A stretch of 39,896 nucleotides of DNA, taken from the NCBI GenBank assembly GCA_004375785.1, contig SOKM01000139.1:1-39896 (forward strand), in the 5' to 3' direction. Each line of letters opens with the position of its first letter. Positions within the stretch are counted from its first letter, which is position 1. Below the pieces are notes generated by a model. The model ran no database searches. It was not told the DNA's origin and was given only the letters and a program-made list of their open reading frames with translations. This DNA is from Candidatus Cloacimonadota bacterium (GTDB lineage: Bacteria > Hydrothermota > E44-bin80). Shown here piece by piece: positions 1 to 8,463 of the stretch. Both the position numbers and the translations under genes were made by a program.

Positions 1-561
1 TGTATAACTCCAGGAATAATCGGTCTGTTCTATTCTCAGTCCCATTGCTCTGTGTGCAGCCGGCGAAGCATTCACAACAAATTCGTCCGAATATGCCATA
101 AGGAAATCCTGCTCGGAAACAGCGGTGCTGTCGGAAGGGTTTCTTGTTGACATTACATGAATGGTGTCTGAATCTGCAGATGTAGGCCAAAATTCATTCT
201 CCCACGCCCACCCATCAGCGCCAACAGAAACGAGTGTATCAGCAGTAGTATCCGATGTTTGAATAATTGCACCTATCCAGAGGGCGCCCTGAAATAGATA
301 ATCAGCATGCGACCCACCGGGAAATTCACAGGAAGGAAAGTTCTTACCATATATCTTCCAGGTGCCGGAATTACCAAAAAAACCAAAGTTTGTCACGGTC
401 AGCCAGATATTCCCTACATCGTGAAATTTATACTGGGTAGCGGGTTTTGACCCCATCTGTGGGCCGATATACGGAGGCTGCGAAGAGTCAATATAAGCAT
501 AACTGTATGTTAAATTGATAGAGATAAAAAGAAGAACAAAAAAAATAATTTTCCTTTTCAT
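1..561 (-). CDS. Exported surface protein, N-terminal part (runs off left edge)
   Basis: An open frame of 187 codons starts with ATG at 561-559, four bases after a GGAGG ribosome site at 566-570, and continues past base 1 without a stop. Residues 1-22 form a signal peptide (MKRKIIFFVLLFISINLTYS), so the product is exported. The mature part is rich in Gly, Trp and aromatic residues, with segments such as GNIWLTVTNFGFFGNSG and FPGGSHADYLFQGALWIGA. I recall this N-terminus from large secreted proteins of uncultured FCB/WOR-3-type bacteria, but I cannot name a domain. It follows tonB by 72 bases on the same strand, so it may be the last gene of the TonB operon or have its own promoter. Function unknown; that it is a real exported protein is fairly sure. 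Confidence 0.75.
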   Translation of the reverse strand, partial: MKRKIIFFVLLFISINLTYSYAYIDSSQPPYIGPQMGSKPATQYKFHDVGNIWLTVTNFGFFGNSGTWKIYGKNFPSCEFPGGSHADYLFQGALWIGAIIQTSDTTADTLVSVGADGWAWENEFWPTSADSDTIHVMSTRNPSDSTAVSEQDFLMAYSDEFVVNASPAAHRAMGLRIEQTDYSWSYT

Positions 562-633
562 TTTTCCTCCTTTTGTAAATATTCAGTCAACTATATTGTA
601 GGTTCAAAAACAAAAAACATAAACTATTTTAAT

Positions 634-1248
634 CTATTCCTGAAGAACAAACTTCATAGGGTAACTTACCCAAACCTTTACAGGTTTATCCCTCTGTTTT
701 GCGGGATAGAAACTTGTAGCATAGGCTGCCTGGATTGCTGCATTATTCAGGTCGGGCGTCAATTTCTTCAATATCTTAACATCAAGTACCTTTCCATTCA
801 CATCAATAAGCAGTTTAAGAATGACCGTACCTTCTATGCCTGCCTGTTTCGCTATCTGTGGATAAACAGGCTTCACAATCTGTTTGGGTCTTGGAGGTGT
901 ATCATATGCAACAAAGTCTGGTGTTTCTCCTCCTGGTTCAATAGGCAGCTTTTCAAAGGTCTCAAAGTCAGCGGTCTTTTCTATGGTTGCCTGCTGAATT
1001 TCTTCTTCGCTTTCTGCCTCAACAGGCAGTTGAGGTTTTTCCGGGGGTGGTAGTTCCTCCACCCGTTCAATCTCTTCAGGTACATCTTCCAGTTTTGTTG
1101 GTTGCTCAACACGAGGAATATAAGGATGAAGTGTATAATGTGGAAACAGGTAAAAACCTACAATAAAAAAAAGAACTGCAGATAAGACACTTATCCTTAA
1201 ATATAATGGAAATCTTTCCTTCAGGTCAACAATAACATTTTTTTCCAT
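634..1248 (-). CDS. tonB: TonB family energy transducer
   Basis: 204 aa. One inner-membrane segment at about residues 18-37 (LRISVLSAVLFFIVGFYLF) follows a short cytoplasmic N-terminus. Residues 45-95 are rich in Pro and Glu, as expected of the periplasm-spanning linker. The C-terminal 90 residues are a TonB_C domain, with the sequence KPVYPQIAKQAGIEGTVILK, the YATSFYPAKQRDKPV stretch and the closing WVSYPMKFVL. TonB couples the proton motive force harvested by ExbB/ExbD to outer-membrane receptors. It lies 4 bases after the second exbD; its ribosome site (GAGAGGT) overlaps the end of that gene. Linkage to a receptor at 2761-5796 suggests a dedicated system. Confidence 0.93.
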   Translation of the reverse strand: MEKNVIVDLKERFPLYLRISVLSAVLFFIVGFYLFPHYTLHPYIPRVEQPTKLEDVPEEIERVEELPPPEKPQLPVEAESEEEIQQATIEKTADFETFEKLPIEPGGETPDFVAYDTPPRPKQIVKPVYPQIAKQAGIEGTVILKLLIDVNGKVLDVKILKKLTPDLNNAAIQAAYATSFYPAKQRDKPVKVWVSYPMKFVLQE

Positions 1249-1252
1249 TGAC

Positions 1253-1660
1253 TTAACCTCTCAATCTATCAGTTGCAAGAGAAACTCGCAGTGCTCCTGC
1301 CTCTGATAACTGGTCAAAGATATCACCAACGATATCATATTTTGCACTTTTATCTATTCTTAAGGATACAATAGTGCTCCGGTCTATCTGCATCTTCTTT
1401 GCCATTTCAATTGAAACCTGGTTGACTCTCATCTGATTATCATCGATGGAAATCAAACCCACCGCACTGACATAAATATGAGCAATCCCTCTACTGGGAA
1501 GTTTATGTCCCTCCTCTGCCTCTGGAAGTTTTATGTCAAGACCTGTTTCAGCACGGAATACAGTTGTAACCATGAAGAAAAAGATAAGGAGAAACGCAAT
1601 GTCTGCCATTGAACCAGTAGGTATCCCCGCTGTATCCTCTTTCTTCTTTGCAAAACGCAT
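1253..1660 (-). CDS. exbD: ExbD/TolR biopolymer transport protein (second copy)
   Basis: 135 aa, the usual ExbD length. A basic N-terminus (MRFAKKKED) is followed by one transmembrane helix, IPTGSMADIAFLLIFFFMV, containing the conserved proton-carrying Asp at residue 20. The rest is the periplasmic ExbD domain ending GALRVSLATDRL. It is the partner of ExbB in the proton-driven motor that energises TonB. It sits 19 bases after the first exbD and 4 bases before tonB. Tandem exbD genes are common in FCB-group bacteria, where the two copies probably form a heterodimer; that last point is inference here. Confidence 0.93.
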   Translation of the reverse strand: MRFAKKKEDTAGIPTGSMADIAFLLIFFFMVTTVFRAETGLDIKLPEAEEGHKLPSRGIAHIYVSAVGLISIDDNQMRVNQVSIEMAKKMQIDRSTIVSLRIDKSAKYDIVGDIFDQLSEAGALRVSLATDRLRG

Positions 1661-1679
1661 TTTTGACTCCTATTTCAAT

Positions 1680-2093
1680 CTACTTCTTTTCTGGTGGTCC
1701 TTTTGGTGCAAAACTTATCCTTTCTGCACCACCATGTTTTAATTTATCGAAGACTCTTACCATATAATCATATTTTGCTTCAGGATGTGTTTTTATAGAA
1801 AATACAAGACTATCATTCTCGGTAAGCATTGCCTTTGCTTTATCAGCTATCAAATTGAGTTTTGTTGGGTCTCCATCAATCTTCACATCTCCTGTTTTAT
1901 TGACATAAACATGGGCGATGTTACCCGGCGCTATTATAATTATCTTACCATGTTCTGGAAGAATAATCTGCAGCCCCATCTCATTACTGAATATGGTGCT
2001 TACCAAAAAAAAGATAATGAGAAGAAATGCTATATCAGCCATCGATGCTGTGGGAATTTCTGCCTGTCTATCTTCCCTCTTCCTTAATTCCAC
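1680..2093 (-). CDS. exbD: ExbD/TolR biopolymer transport protein (first copy)
   Basis: 137 aa. Same layout as its neighbour: charged N-terminus, a single helix IPTASMADIAFLLIIFFLV with Asp20 in the expected place, then a periplasmic domain ending in GGAERISFAPKG. It begins 3 bases after the exbB stop, so the two are very likely translationally coupled. The two exbD products differ clearly in the periplasmic half (this one has a stretch of Ile at EHGKIIIIAPGNIAHVYV), so they are old paralogues and not a recent duplication. Confidence 0.93.
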   Translation of the reverse strand: MELRKREDRQAEIPTASMADIAFLLIIFFLVSTIFSNEMGLQIILPEHGKIIIIAPGNIAHVYVNKTGDVKIDGDPTKLNLIADKAKAMLTENDSLVFSIKTHPEAKYDYMVRVFDKLKHGGAERISFAPKGPPEKK

Positions 2094-2096
2094 AAT

Positions 2097-2732
2097 TCAA
2101 CCTCCCTTCTCAACTTCTTCCAGCAGGTAGTCTATGAGGTAATTGGATGCCTGCTCCATAGAACGTGTGTATGTATTTATTCTCGAGGTGAAGAAAACAT
2201 GAGCAGATGATGCAGGAATTGCAATAATTAGACCTGTTGCTGTCGTAATCAAAGCCTCTGAAATACCCTGTGCAACAAGTGTCGGGTCAATGGTGCCGGC
2301 TAAAACAATTGCATCGAAAGCATTTATCATCCCTGAAACAGTCCCCAGAAAACCTATCAGTGGTGCAACACCTGCAACCGCAGCAAGAACGAGCATACCC
2401 CTGTCAAGAAAAGCAAGTTCAACTGAACCTGCAGAAGTAATAGCTTCCTCAAGAACTGTTTTAAGATCACTTGAGCTTCTGTATTTTTCGAATTTTTCAA
2501 GCGTTGGAGTAAATATTTTGGCAACCGGATTTGGATTCTGATTGCAGAGTGTGATCGCAGCTTCAACTCCTCCCTCTTCATACGCTGAAATCACCTGTTT
2601 GACAAAGAGACCAGGATTTACCCGTGCCCTGAGCAGGGTGAAGAATCTTTCCAATATGTAAGCAATACAGATTATAGCCGCAAGTAAAAGCGGCCACATA
2701 GCCCATTTACCTCGTAGGAAAAGATCCAGCAT
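2097..2732 (-). CDS. exbB: MotA/TolQ/ExbB proton channel protein
   Basis: 211 aa, within the usual ExbB range. Three hydrophobic helices are visible: about residues 11-30 (MWPLLLAAIICIAYILERFF), 113-136 (GMLVLAAVAGVAPLIGFLGTV) and 160-183 (ALITTATGLIIAIPASSAHV). The signature VAPLIGFLGTVSGMINAF and the ISEALITTATGLIIAIPA segment are the family hallmarks. The protein forms the pentameric inner-membrane channel around ExbD that powers TonB. It follows the receptor gene by 28 bases in the same operon, so receptor and motor are co-expressed. TolQ is the alternative name, but with tonB at the end of the operon ExbB fits better. Confidence 0.94.
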   Translation of the reverse strand: MLDLFLRGKWAMWPLLLAAIICIAYILERFFTLLRARVNPGLFVKQVISAYEEGGVEAAITLCNQNPNPVAKIFTPTLEKFEKYRSSSDLKTVLEEAITSAGSVELAFLDRGMLVLAAVAGVAPLIGFLGTVSGMINAFDAIVLAGTIDPTLVAQGISEALITTATGLIIAIPASSAHVFFTSRINTYTRSMEQASNYLIDYLLEEVEKGG

Positions 2733-2760
2733 TAACGCCTCCTTTCAGATTTTATAAAAA

Positions 2761-5700
2761 CTAAAACTCATAACCGAGTGCTATACCAAAATAGAGCTGT
2801 CTTCTTGATCCCCAGTTTCTTGGATTCCTATCATACTCAGTCCCTGGAATACCATCATCCGTCGAATCGTGTGCATTACCTGTAGCACCGTAAACATTCA
2901 TTGTGTTACTTCTATCAAACAAATTCCTTACCTCTAAAAGGAATTCATACCTCAAAGGGCCTAAATAAAAGAATTTTGTTGCCTTGACATTGGTCGTAAT
3001 TGTATAAGGTTTTCTCGCAGAATTTGGTAGTATGGTAACATCCTCTTCTCCTTCTTTACCTGAAGGAGTGTATGGAAGACCGGTTGCAAATTGTGTTAGT
3101 ATATTCATTCCCCATTTATCTGGCAAGGAGAGACCGAAGAGAACAGGATGTTCACCAGAGTGTGATCTTAAATCAATAACATTAGTAACTGCATGCCTCT
3201 GGTCCCAGTCAAGAGGATATTCACGAAGAGGAAGCGGTATCCCCTGGTAAGAATAATCATATCCCTGCCTATCAGAGGAACTCTTCCCCATTGCCCACAT
3301 AATGCTATAATCGAATGAAATAGAATAAAAATGCGAATGTCTCTTTATAAAATTGACCTCTACACCCCTCACACTCCCGTAATCCTTGTTTACCCTTATC
3401 TGATAGGTAAAGGGTGAAACCCCTCTCTGCTCTGTATCTATTAAGCCTCTTATGTCCTTATAGAAACCTTTAAGTTCCAGTGTCGTTAACCTCCCAAATG
3501 CATGTTTAATCCCAAGTTGATAGGCAACAGTTTGTTCACAATCAAGATTGGCATTTCCATACAATCTTATAGCGCTGCTAAATTGTGTCGTGTCCTGATA
3601 GAAATATTCAAATTCTGGCGGCTGTGAGAAATGTCCATAAGAGAAATACATCTTATCAAACTCGGATATGGGGAATGATATTCCAAATCTTGGACTCAAA
3701 CGAAATTCATATTCTGACATAAGAGGGAATCCAAAAAACTCACGGTCTTCTCTCTGGTCACTCACCTCCCAACCTGGATAAACAAAGTCAAACCTCAAAC
3801 CACCATTTATTATCATCCCCTCGGTCTCTATTTTATCCTGTATATATAACGCACCAGAAGAGGGGTGTCTTGTGTAGAAATCTCTGAAATAACCCCTGTC
3901 AGGCCAGGGACCGGGAGGAGGAGGGTCTCTGCCCTCTTCCTTAAACCAGGGATACTGTATCTCCTGCATACTCATCTCATACCGTTTATATTCAATACCT
4001 GTTTTAACAAGATGAACCTTTGTTATCTGACTTGTCACATCTCCCTTGATTGAAAGGACATCCGAATACCTCTTATGCCATTGAGCCCACTGGTCAAAAC
4101 CATATTCCCAGAACCGGTCACCAAGAGGATAATCCCTCACTCCATTTCCATTATAATCCTCAAAAGGCTCGTGTCCCCATTCGCCTTCGTCATATACACC
4201 ATTACCTTCCAGGCTATCATGGTTGTCGGGTATCCCATCCATTCCGTAGTCGTAGTAAGGTTCTCTCCCTGTCCAGATACCATCACCATTATAATCCCTG
4301 AAACGTTCCCCTATATCATAATGATAATTCTTTTCTGCCAGATCAGTAAAAGGCTCGCCGTCATCCCAGAAACCATTCTTATTCAAATCAATAAACTGCT
4401 CTCCCCAATCATAAACTCCATTATATCTTAACAAATCATCAAAAGGCTCCTGATCCCCATCAATATTTATAATAATGTCAATTGGGTCATCACTTGTATT
4501 TGGATATTGGTTGATTTCATTCGACATTTTACCACCAGGGGTAAGCTCATATTCTGTGTGGAAAAAACCAACAGCCACAGTATAGAATGTTTTTCCAGAC
4601 AGAGTATGGTTCCAGTCTGCAACTGTTTGGTTACTACCTTTTGTTCTTCTATATGCATTCTCGGGGATGTATTTGAACTTGTGGGAATAACGAAACTCTC
4701 TTACCCAGGATGTCCTGTATCCCAGGCTCAATTTTGCTGTGGAAGAAAACCGGCAGGCAAGTTTCGAATTTGTAGTATATGTATTTTGCATTCTGTCCTG
4801 CATTCTTATCTTATCCCAGAGGAGGTAAGTTGTCAAAAAAGAATTAAGTCGTTTATCGGAATAGGGTGTATGGGTATCTGTCCAGTCACCAGTCGTTGAA
4901 ACATAGTAAGTTATAGTCCACGGAACCTTTATTCCTAACGCGGGCAGGATATGCTGAGACACTAATTCAGGACCACCCGCTGAAAAAACTGCCTTGTCAT
5001 TGTTGAAACTATTCTTTACCCGACCCCATTGGTCAAGGTCCTGTTTCATAAGGATATGGTCGTTTTTATAAGATACCTTTACAGAATGACCCTTAGTACT
5101 ACCCTCCCTTGTAACAAGGTTCACTATTGCTGATTGTGCAAAACCATATTCAGCATTAAATCCACCCGTAAGGATCTCCATCGCATCAATTTCACTATCC
5201 TCAATGCTGATACCAAGCCCACCTCCGACAAGAGGATCTGTTACTTCCATTCCATCAATCAGGTATAACACCTCTCCTCCCCTTCCACCACGGACATGGA
5301 TTTCCCTTCGAGCTGGATCCATAACCATACTTGCTCCTGTCAGGAGTGCTTCAACAGGATTGGTAACAGCCATCCGCTCTATTTGCTCTCCTGTCATCTC
5401 CACCTTTGATGTAGTCACATCACGTTCTATTATTTTTTTAGCATAAACAACTATTTCCGGCACCTCAATAACTTCCATTGGAAGTGCAAAATTTACTGTT
5501 GAGGTTTGGTCAATCTTGACCTTAACACCATTTACAGTTAAATCATGAAATCCCATCATTCTTGCCTGGACATTATAGACGCCAGGCGGAATATTCAAGA
5601 TGAAATAATCGCCGTTTATATCTGTTACAGCACCCATTGTAGTTTCAAGGATAAGAACATTGGCAAAAGGTAGTGCTTCCCCATCCGTATCAACTACCCT

Positions 5701-5796
5701 TCCTGCTATCTTGCCAGTCCTGCCAGCATAAAGCAGGGATAAACTCAGAAAGGTTACTATGAGAAGAACCAGTAGAATATATCTTGAAGATTTCAT
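2761..5796 (-). CDS. TonB-dependent outer-membrane receptor with carboxypeptidase-like domain and acidic insert
   Basis: 1011 aa. A signal peptide (residues 1-24) is followed by a carboxypeptidase-regulatory-like beta-sandwich at about 27-112 (GKIAGRVVDTDGEALPFANV), then the plug at about 115-235 (IHVRGGRGGEVLYLIDGMEV, GFNAEYGFAQSAIVNLVTRE). The remainder is a 22-strand-type barrel ending with an aromatic C-terminus (YFGIALGYEF). Residues of roughly 437-566 are unusual: a run of EF-hand/dockerin-like acidic motifs such as DLNKNGFWDDGEPF, DYNGDGIW and DYNGNGVRDY. It probably lies in an extracellular loop and binds calcium. The ribosome site AGGAGGG is 5 bases before the start. The substrate cannot be told; the receptor lies between a lipoprotein gene and exbB. 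Confidence 0.9.
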   Translation of the reverse strand: MKSSRYILLVLLIVTFLSLSLLYAGRTGKIAGRVVDTDGEALPFANVLILETTMGAVTDINGDYFILNIPPGVYNVQARMMGFHDLTVNGVKVKIDQTSTVNFALPMEVIEVPEIVVYAKKIIERDVTTSKVEMTGEQIERMAVTNPVEALLTGASMVMDPARREIHVRGGRGGEVLYLIDGMEVTDPLVGGGLGISIEDSEIDAMEILTGGFNAEYGFAQSAIVNLVTREGSTKGHSVKVSYKNDHILMKQDLDQWGRVKNSFNNDKAVFSAGGPELVSQHILPALGIKVPWTITYYVSTTGDWTDTHTPYSDKRLNSFLTTYLLWDKIRMQDRMQNTYTTNSKLACRFSSTAKLSLGYRTSWVREFRYSHKFKYIPENAYRRTKGSNQTVADWNHTLSGKTFYTVAVGFFHTEYELTPGGKMSNEINQYPNTSDDPIDIIINIDGDQEPFDDLLRYNGVYDWGEQFIDLNKNGFWDDGEPFTDLAEKNYHYDIGERFRDYNGDGIWTGREPYYDYGMDGIPDNHDSLEGNGVYDEGEWGHEPFEDYNGNGVRDYPLGDRFWEYGFDQWAQWHKRYSDVLSIKGDVTSQITKVHLVKTGIEYKRYEMSMQEIQYPWFKEEGRDPPPPGPWPDRGYFRDFYTRHPSSGALYIQDKIETEGMIINGGLRFDFVYPGWEVSDQREDREFFGFPLMSEYEFRLSPRFGISFPISEFDKMYFSYGHFSQPPEFEYFYQDTTQFSSAIRLYGNANLDCEQTVAYQLGIKHAFGRLTTLELKGFYKDIRGLIDTEQRGVSPFTYQIRVNKDYGSVRGVEVNFIKRHSHFYSISFDYSIMWAMGKSSSDRQGYDYSYQGIPLPLREYPLDWDQRHAVTNVIDLRSHSGEHPVLFGLSLPDKWGMNILTQFATGLPYTPSGKEGEEDVTILPNSARKPYTITTNVKATKFFYLGPLRYEFLLEVRNLFDRSNTMNVYGATGNAHDSTDDGIPGTEYDRNPRNWGSRRQLYFGIALGYEF

Positions 5797-5806
5797 TTTC
5801 CCTCCT

Positions 5807-7315
5807 TTATTTTTTAAATACTTTAATACAGGCGTTGCCCATATCTACTACATAAATCCTGCCCTCACTATCAATAAAAATATCTGTAGGAAAATTAAAC
5901 TGATCATCTCCTCCACCGAGGCTCCCGAAAGAACGGACATAATCACCCTTTTCATCGTATTCAACTACTCTATGATAAGACTTCTCACTTCCTCCACCTT
6001 CAGTGACAAAAATGTGACCGTCCTGTGCAATTGCTATTCCGCTTACATATTGAAGGGTTGTATCATTATCAGATGAAATTTCAAAAACTTCTGTTGGAGG
6101 AACCCCTGGATTTTCTATATCTGTAAATCTTCTTATAAGACTATGAACTGTATCCTTTTTAACACCAAAACTGGCGAGGTAGAGGTCTCCGTCGAAGAGT
6201 TTTAATCCGCGTCCTTTATAATTAATCTGATTTTTTGCTATGGACATCGACCAATATTTCTTCCATCCATCAGTTGACCAAGTAGTATCATAGGCTACGA
6301 TACTAATTTCTGTTGATATATATAACCATTGACTGCTTGGGTCAATCACACTGGAATAAGGCGATTTTATTCTGGAATTTAGATCGCTCCTGTCATTTTG
6401 TCGAAATTGATAACCATACAGACACACTGTATCCAACAATAATGTATCCGTTAGTGTATCCCATACTCCACTTCCGCTGTCTGTAGACATTGTAACAACT
6501 GTAGATAATGCTGTCACAGTATCTTCTGATGTAAACATCTTGTCGAAGTCATAAATAGACATTACGGTGCTATCGAGTTTTACATTGGCAACATAGACAA
6601 AATTCATATTTTCGTCCACCGATATAGCCGATGGAGAATCATATAAATCTTTACCAATAAAAGTCTCTACAACCTTTGTCGTATCTATAAATAATATTGT
6701 TGTGTCAGTGGAATCTATTTCAAAGGTTGTGTCGTAAGTTGTAGTGATATTAATCGTTGTATCCAAACCAAAATAGTTCCAGGAAATCCATCTCGTACCA
6801 TTGTAGTAATGGATAGCAGATAAACCTGGATCTGTGAGATACATCTTTCCTGCATCATCAAGATACATAGAAAAAGGAGAACTGAATTCATCTTCGCCAA
6901 TTATAGTGTCAAGGCTGTAGATACTGACAGAAACAGTTACGTTCGTATCTACAAATCCGGGGGTGTCTCCTATACTATCCGTGCAGGTAACGGAAATTTT
7001 GTAATTACTTTCCACTGCAGGAGGCTTCCACCAACAGGGGTTTGCAGTATTTGAAGCAGTATTAAGCGTTTCATCTGCAAAGAATTCTCCTTGCCCTTGA
7101 GAGCAAGACCACTCAAAATACATTTTATCCTCATCTGGATCAGTAACCGCCAGGTTCAGGTAAACCACTCCTTCTTTAAAAACAATGTTTGGTGACGCCT
7201 CTATTGAATTTATGATGGGGTACAAGTTGTCTCGTTGTGCAGGTTTTTTGGTGCAACTCAAGAGCAAAAGAATTATAAATAGAGGAATTGCAAAAAACAG
7301 CATCTTTTTCGTCAT
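5807..7315 (-). CDS. NHL-repeat beta-propeller lipoprotein
   Basis: 502 aa. The N-terminus is a lipoprotein signal with the lipobox LLLS-C at Cys21. Residues about 30-130 look like an Ig/PKD-type domain (VVYLNLAVTDPDEDKMYFEW). The rest is a beta-propeller; its last blades match NHL repeats well (FNFPTDIFIDSEGRIYVVDM, then NACIKVF at the end), and YVSGIAIAQDGHIFVTEGGG is another blade. It is the first gene of the TonB operon and ends 10 bases before the receptor start, so it could be the surface partner of the receptor, like SusD-type lipoproteins, though it is not a SusD homologue. Ligand unknown. Ribosome site AAAAGGAGG precedes the start. Confidence 0.85.
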   Translation of the reverse strand: MTKKMLFFAIPLFIILLLLSCTKKPAQRDNLYPIINSIEASPNIVFKEGVVYLNLAVTDPDEDKMYFEWSCSQGQGEFFADETLNTASNTANPCWWKPPAVESNYKISVTCTDSIGDTPGFVDTNVTVSVSIYSLDTIIGEDEFSSPFSMYLDDAGKMYLTDPGLSAIHYYNGTRWISWNYFGLDTTINITTTYDTTFEIDSTDTTILFIDTTKVVETFIGKDLYDSPSAISVDENMNFVYVANVKLDSTVMSIYDFDKMFTSEDTVTALSTVVTMSTDSGSGVWDTLTDTLLLDTVCLYGYQFRQNDRSDLNSRIKSPYSSVIDPSSQWLYISTEISIVAYDTTWSTDGWKKYWSMSIAKNQINYKGRGLKLFDGDLYLASFGVKKDTVHSLIRRFTDIENPGVPPTEVFEISSDNDTTLQYVSGIAIAQDGHIFVTEGGGSEKSYHRVVEYDEKGDYVRSFGSLGGGDDQFNFPTDIFIDSEGRIYVVDMGNACIKVFKK

Positions 7316-7363
7316 CTTACCTCCTTTTCATATAATAAAATCCCAATTAACACTCATCAAGTA

Positions 7364-7392
7364 AATATAACACAGAAAAATCCAGATGTCAA
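7364..7392 (-). promoter_or_regulatory. Sigma70-type promoter of the TonB operon
   Basis: Minus strand: -35 TTGACA at 7392-7387, 17-base spacer, -10 TATATT at 7369-7364. Predicted start of transcription is near 7357, about 42 bases before the lipoprotein ATG at 7315. The match is 6/6 and 5/6 with ideal spacing. Confidence 0.75.
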
Positions 7393-7400
7393 GAAAAAAA

Positions 7401-7751
7401 TTAATGGCTCACCCAAAAGTTGTAAACAATACCTCCCAGGAGACTCAGGAGACCAGCAAGAAAAATCGATATAGATTCATATGTACCCATTCTTAAAGAA
7501 TTGACAATAAGTGGAAAAAGATCTCCGGGGTCAGCCGCTCTCAGCGCAGGAAGGAAAAAGCCCACTCTAACAAAATGTAGAAAAGTGCCAATAATGAGCA
7601 CAATGCCGCCTAAAAACGGAAAAATCCAGATGCCCGCCTTCCTTATGAGTTTCAGTAACCTTTTTAAAATAAGACCGTAAATAATGATAGAGAGGGCAAA
7701 AAGAAGAATTCCAACTGCAAAAAGTATTTCACCATAAAGATTTGGTCTCAT
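7401..7751 (-). CDS. Small integral membrane protein, unknown
   Basis: 116 aa with three hydrophobic segments: about residues 7-29 (GEILFAVGILLFALSIIIYG), 40-60 (GIWIFPFLGGIVLIIGTFLH) and 92-112 (ESISIFLAGLLSLLGGIVYNF). The loop after the first helix is strongly basic (LKRLLKLIRKAG), so it is probably cytoplasmic. I do not recognise the family. Its start lies 3 bases after the stop of 7755-8132, with AAGGGGTGA as ribosome site, so the two are co-translated. The neighbour has the same helix plan and a similar last helix (GILSLAAAFRFYN against GLLSLLGGIVYNF), which suggests an old duplication. Confidence 0.7.
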   Translation of the reverse strand: MRPNLYGEILFAVGILLFALSIIIYGLILKRLLKLIRKAGIWIFPFLGGIVLIIGTFLHFVRVGFFLPALRAADPGDLFPLIVNSLRMGTYESISIFLAGLLSLLGGIVYNFWVSH

Positions 7752-7754
7752 TCA

Positions 7755-8132
7755 TCACCCCTTTTTTGGTTTAACGACATTATAGAACCTGAACGCTGCA
7801 GCAAGAGATAATATCCCTGATAGGAAGAATATTCCGTATGCAATCCAACTCTGTATGAAAGTCATCTTCAAAAATCCTTTTATTACGGCTGCGTAAGTTT
7901 TTATGATCGCAAAGATGAGTATACCTGATGGAGCAATTATCATGAATTGCCAATCTGTCTTCTTTCTCAGGACTATTTCATATTTCTTGGCAATAATACT
8001 AAAAAGAATCAGAGATAACCAGAGTACCAGAGCACCTGCAATTGTAAGATAACTCGAAATATTTTTCCAGAAAACCACTTCTTTGGGCCACTGTGAAGGA
8101 AGTGTCGTAAAAAAAAGTATTATTTTTATCAT
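7755..8132 (-). CDS. Small integral membrane protein, unknown
   Basis: 125 aa with hydrophobic segments at about residues 27-48 (YLTIAGALVLWLSLILFSII), 62-82 (QFMIIAPSGILIFAIIKTYA) and 95-116 (WIAYGIFFLSGILSLAAAF). The first 12 residues are also hydrophobic. A basic loop (AKKYEIVLRKKTD) follows the first helix. The start is supported by AGGAGGT six bases upstream. It is first in a two-gene unit and lies just downstream of the repeat element at 8146-8463, so its promoter, if it has its own, would be in or before that element. No family recognised. Confidence 0.7.
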   Translation of the reverse strand: MIKIILFFTTLPSQWPKEVVFWKNISSYLTIAGALVLWLSLILFSIIAKKYEIVLRKKTDWQFMIIAPSGILIFAIIKTYAAVIKGFLKMTFIQSWIAYGIFFLSGILSLAAAFRFYNVVKPKKG

Positions 8133-8145
8133 AGATACCTCCTCA

Positions 8146-8463
8146 GACTATTTACTTTTCATAAATAATCAGTCAACCCCGTTATATTCTCACGAAATGT
8201 TGTCATTGCGAGTATTTTTTCATAATTTCTTCCGAAGCAATCTCGGTTTTCCGCACTATGAGATTGACTCCTCACTATGTTCATTATTCTCCTGCTTGTC
8301 GTCGTTCTCCTTACTTCGTTTCGTCGTTCATTGTCCTTGAATAGACCAGTCTGCGGTAATGTTCTTTCTCCTTCGGAGAAAGTTCACGCTCACGAAGTTT
8401 ACACTAAAAGAAGTGAATGTGTTCGCTCGCAATGACGGGGTTTACTGACTATTTACTCTTCAT
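8146..8463. mobile_element. MITE-like palindromic-ended repeat with flanking direct repeat
   Basis: The ends form an imperfect inverted repeat: 8162-8182 and 8435-8455 match at 19 of 21 positions. Just inside are perfect inverted copies of GTCATTGCGAG (8202-8212 and 8426-8436). The stretch is also bracketed by a direct repeat, GACTATTTACTTTTCAT at 8146-8162 and the same with one change at 8447-8463. No reading frame inside looks real. The core word GTCATTGCGAG followed by GAAGCAATCTC (8233-8243) resembles short dispersed repeats I know from many unrelated bacterial genomes. The right end contains the stop codon of the gene at 8453-9085. Together this looks like a non-autonomous element or a relic; transposition has not been shown. 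Confidence 0.6.

Noticed and set aside
4050..4431. Long plus-strand frames opposite the TonB receptor.
   Set aside because: They are the antisense of the repetitive acidic insert, with no ribosome site and overlapping a clear gene.
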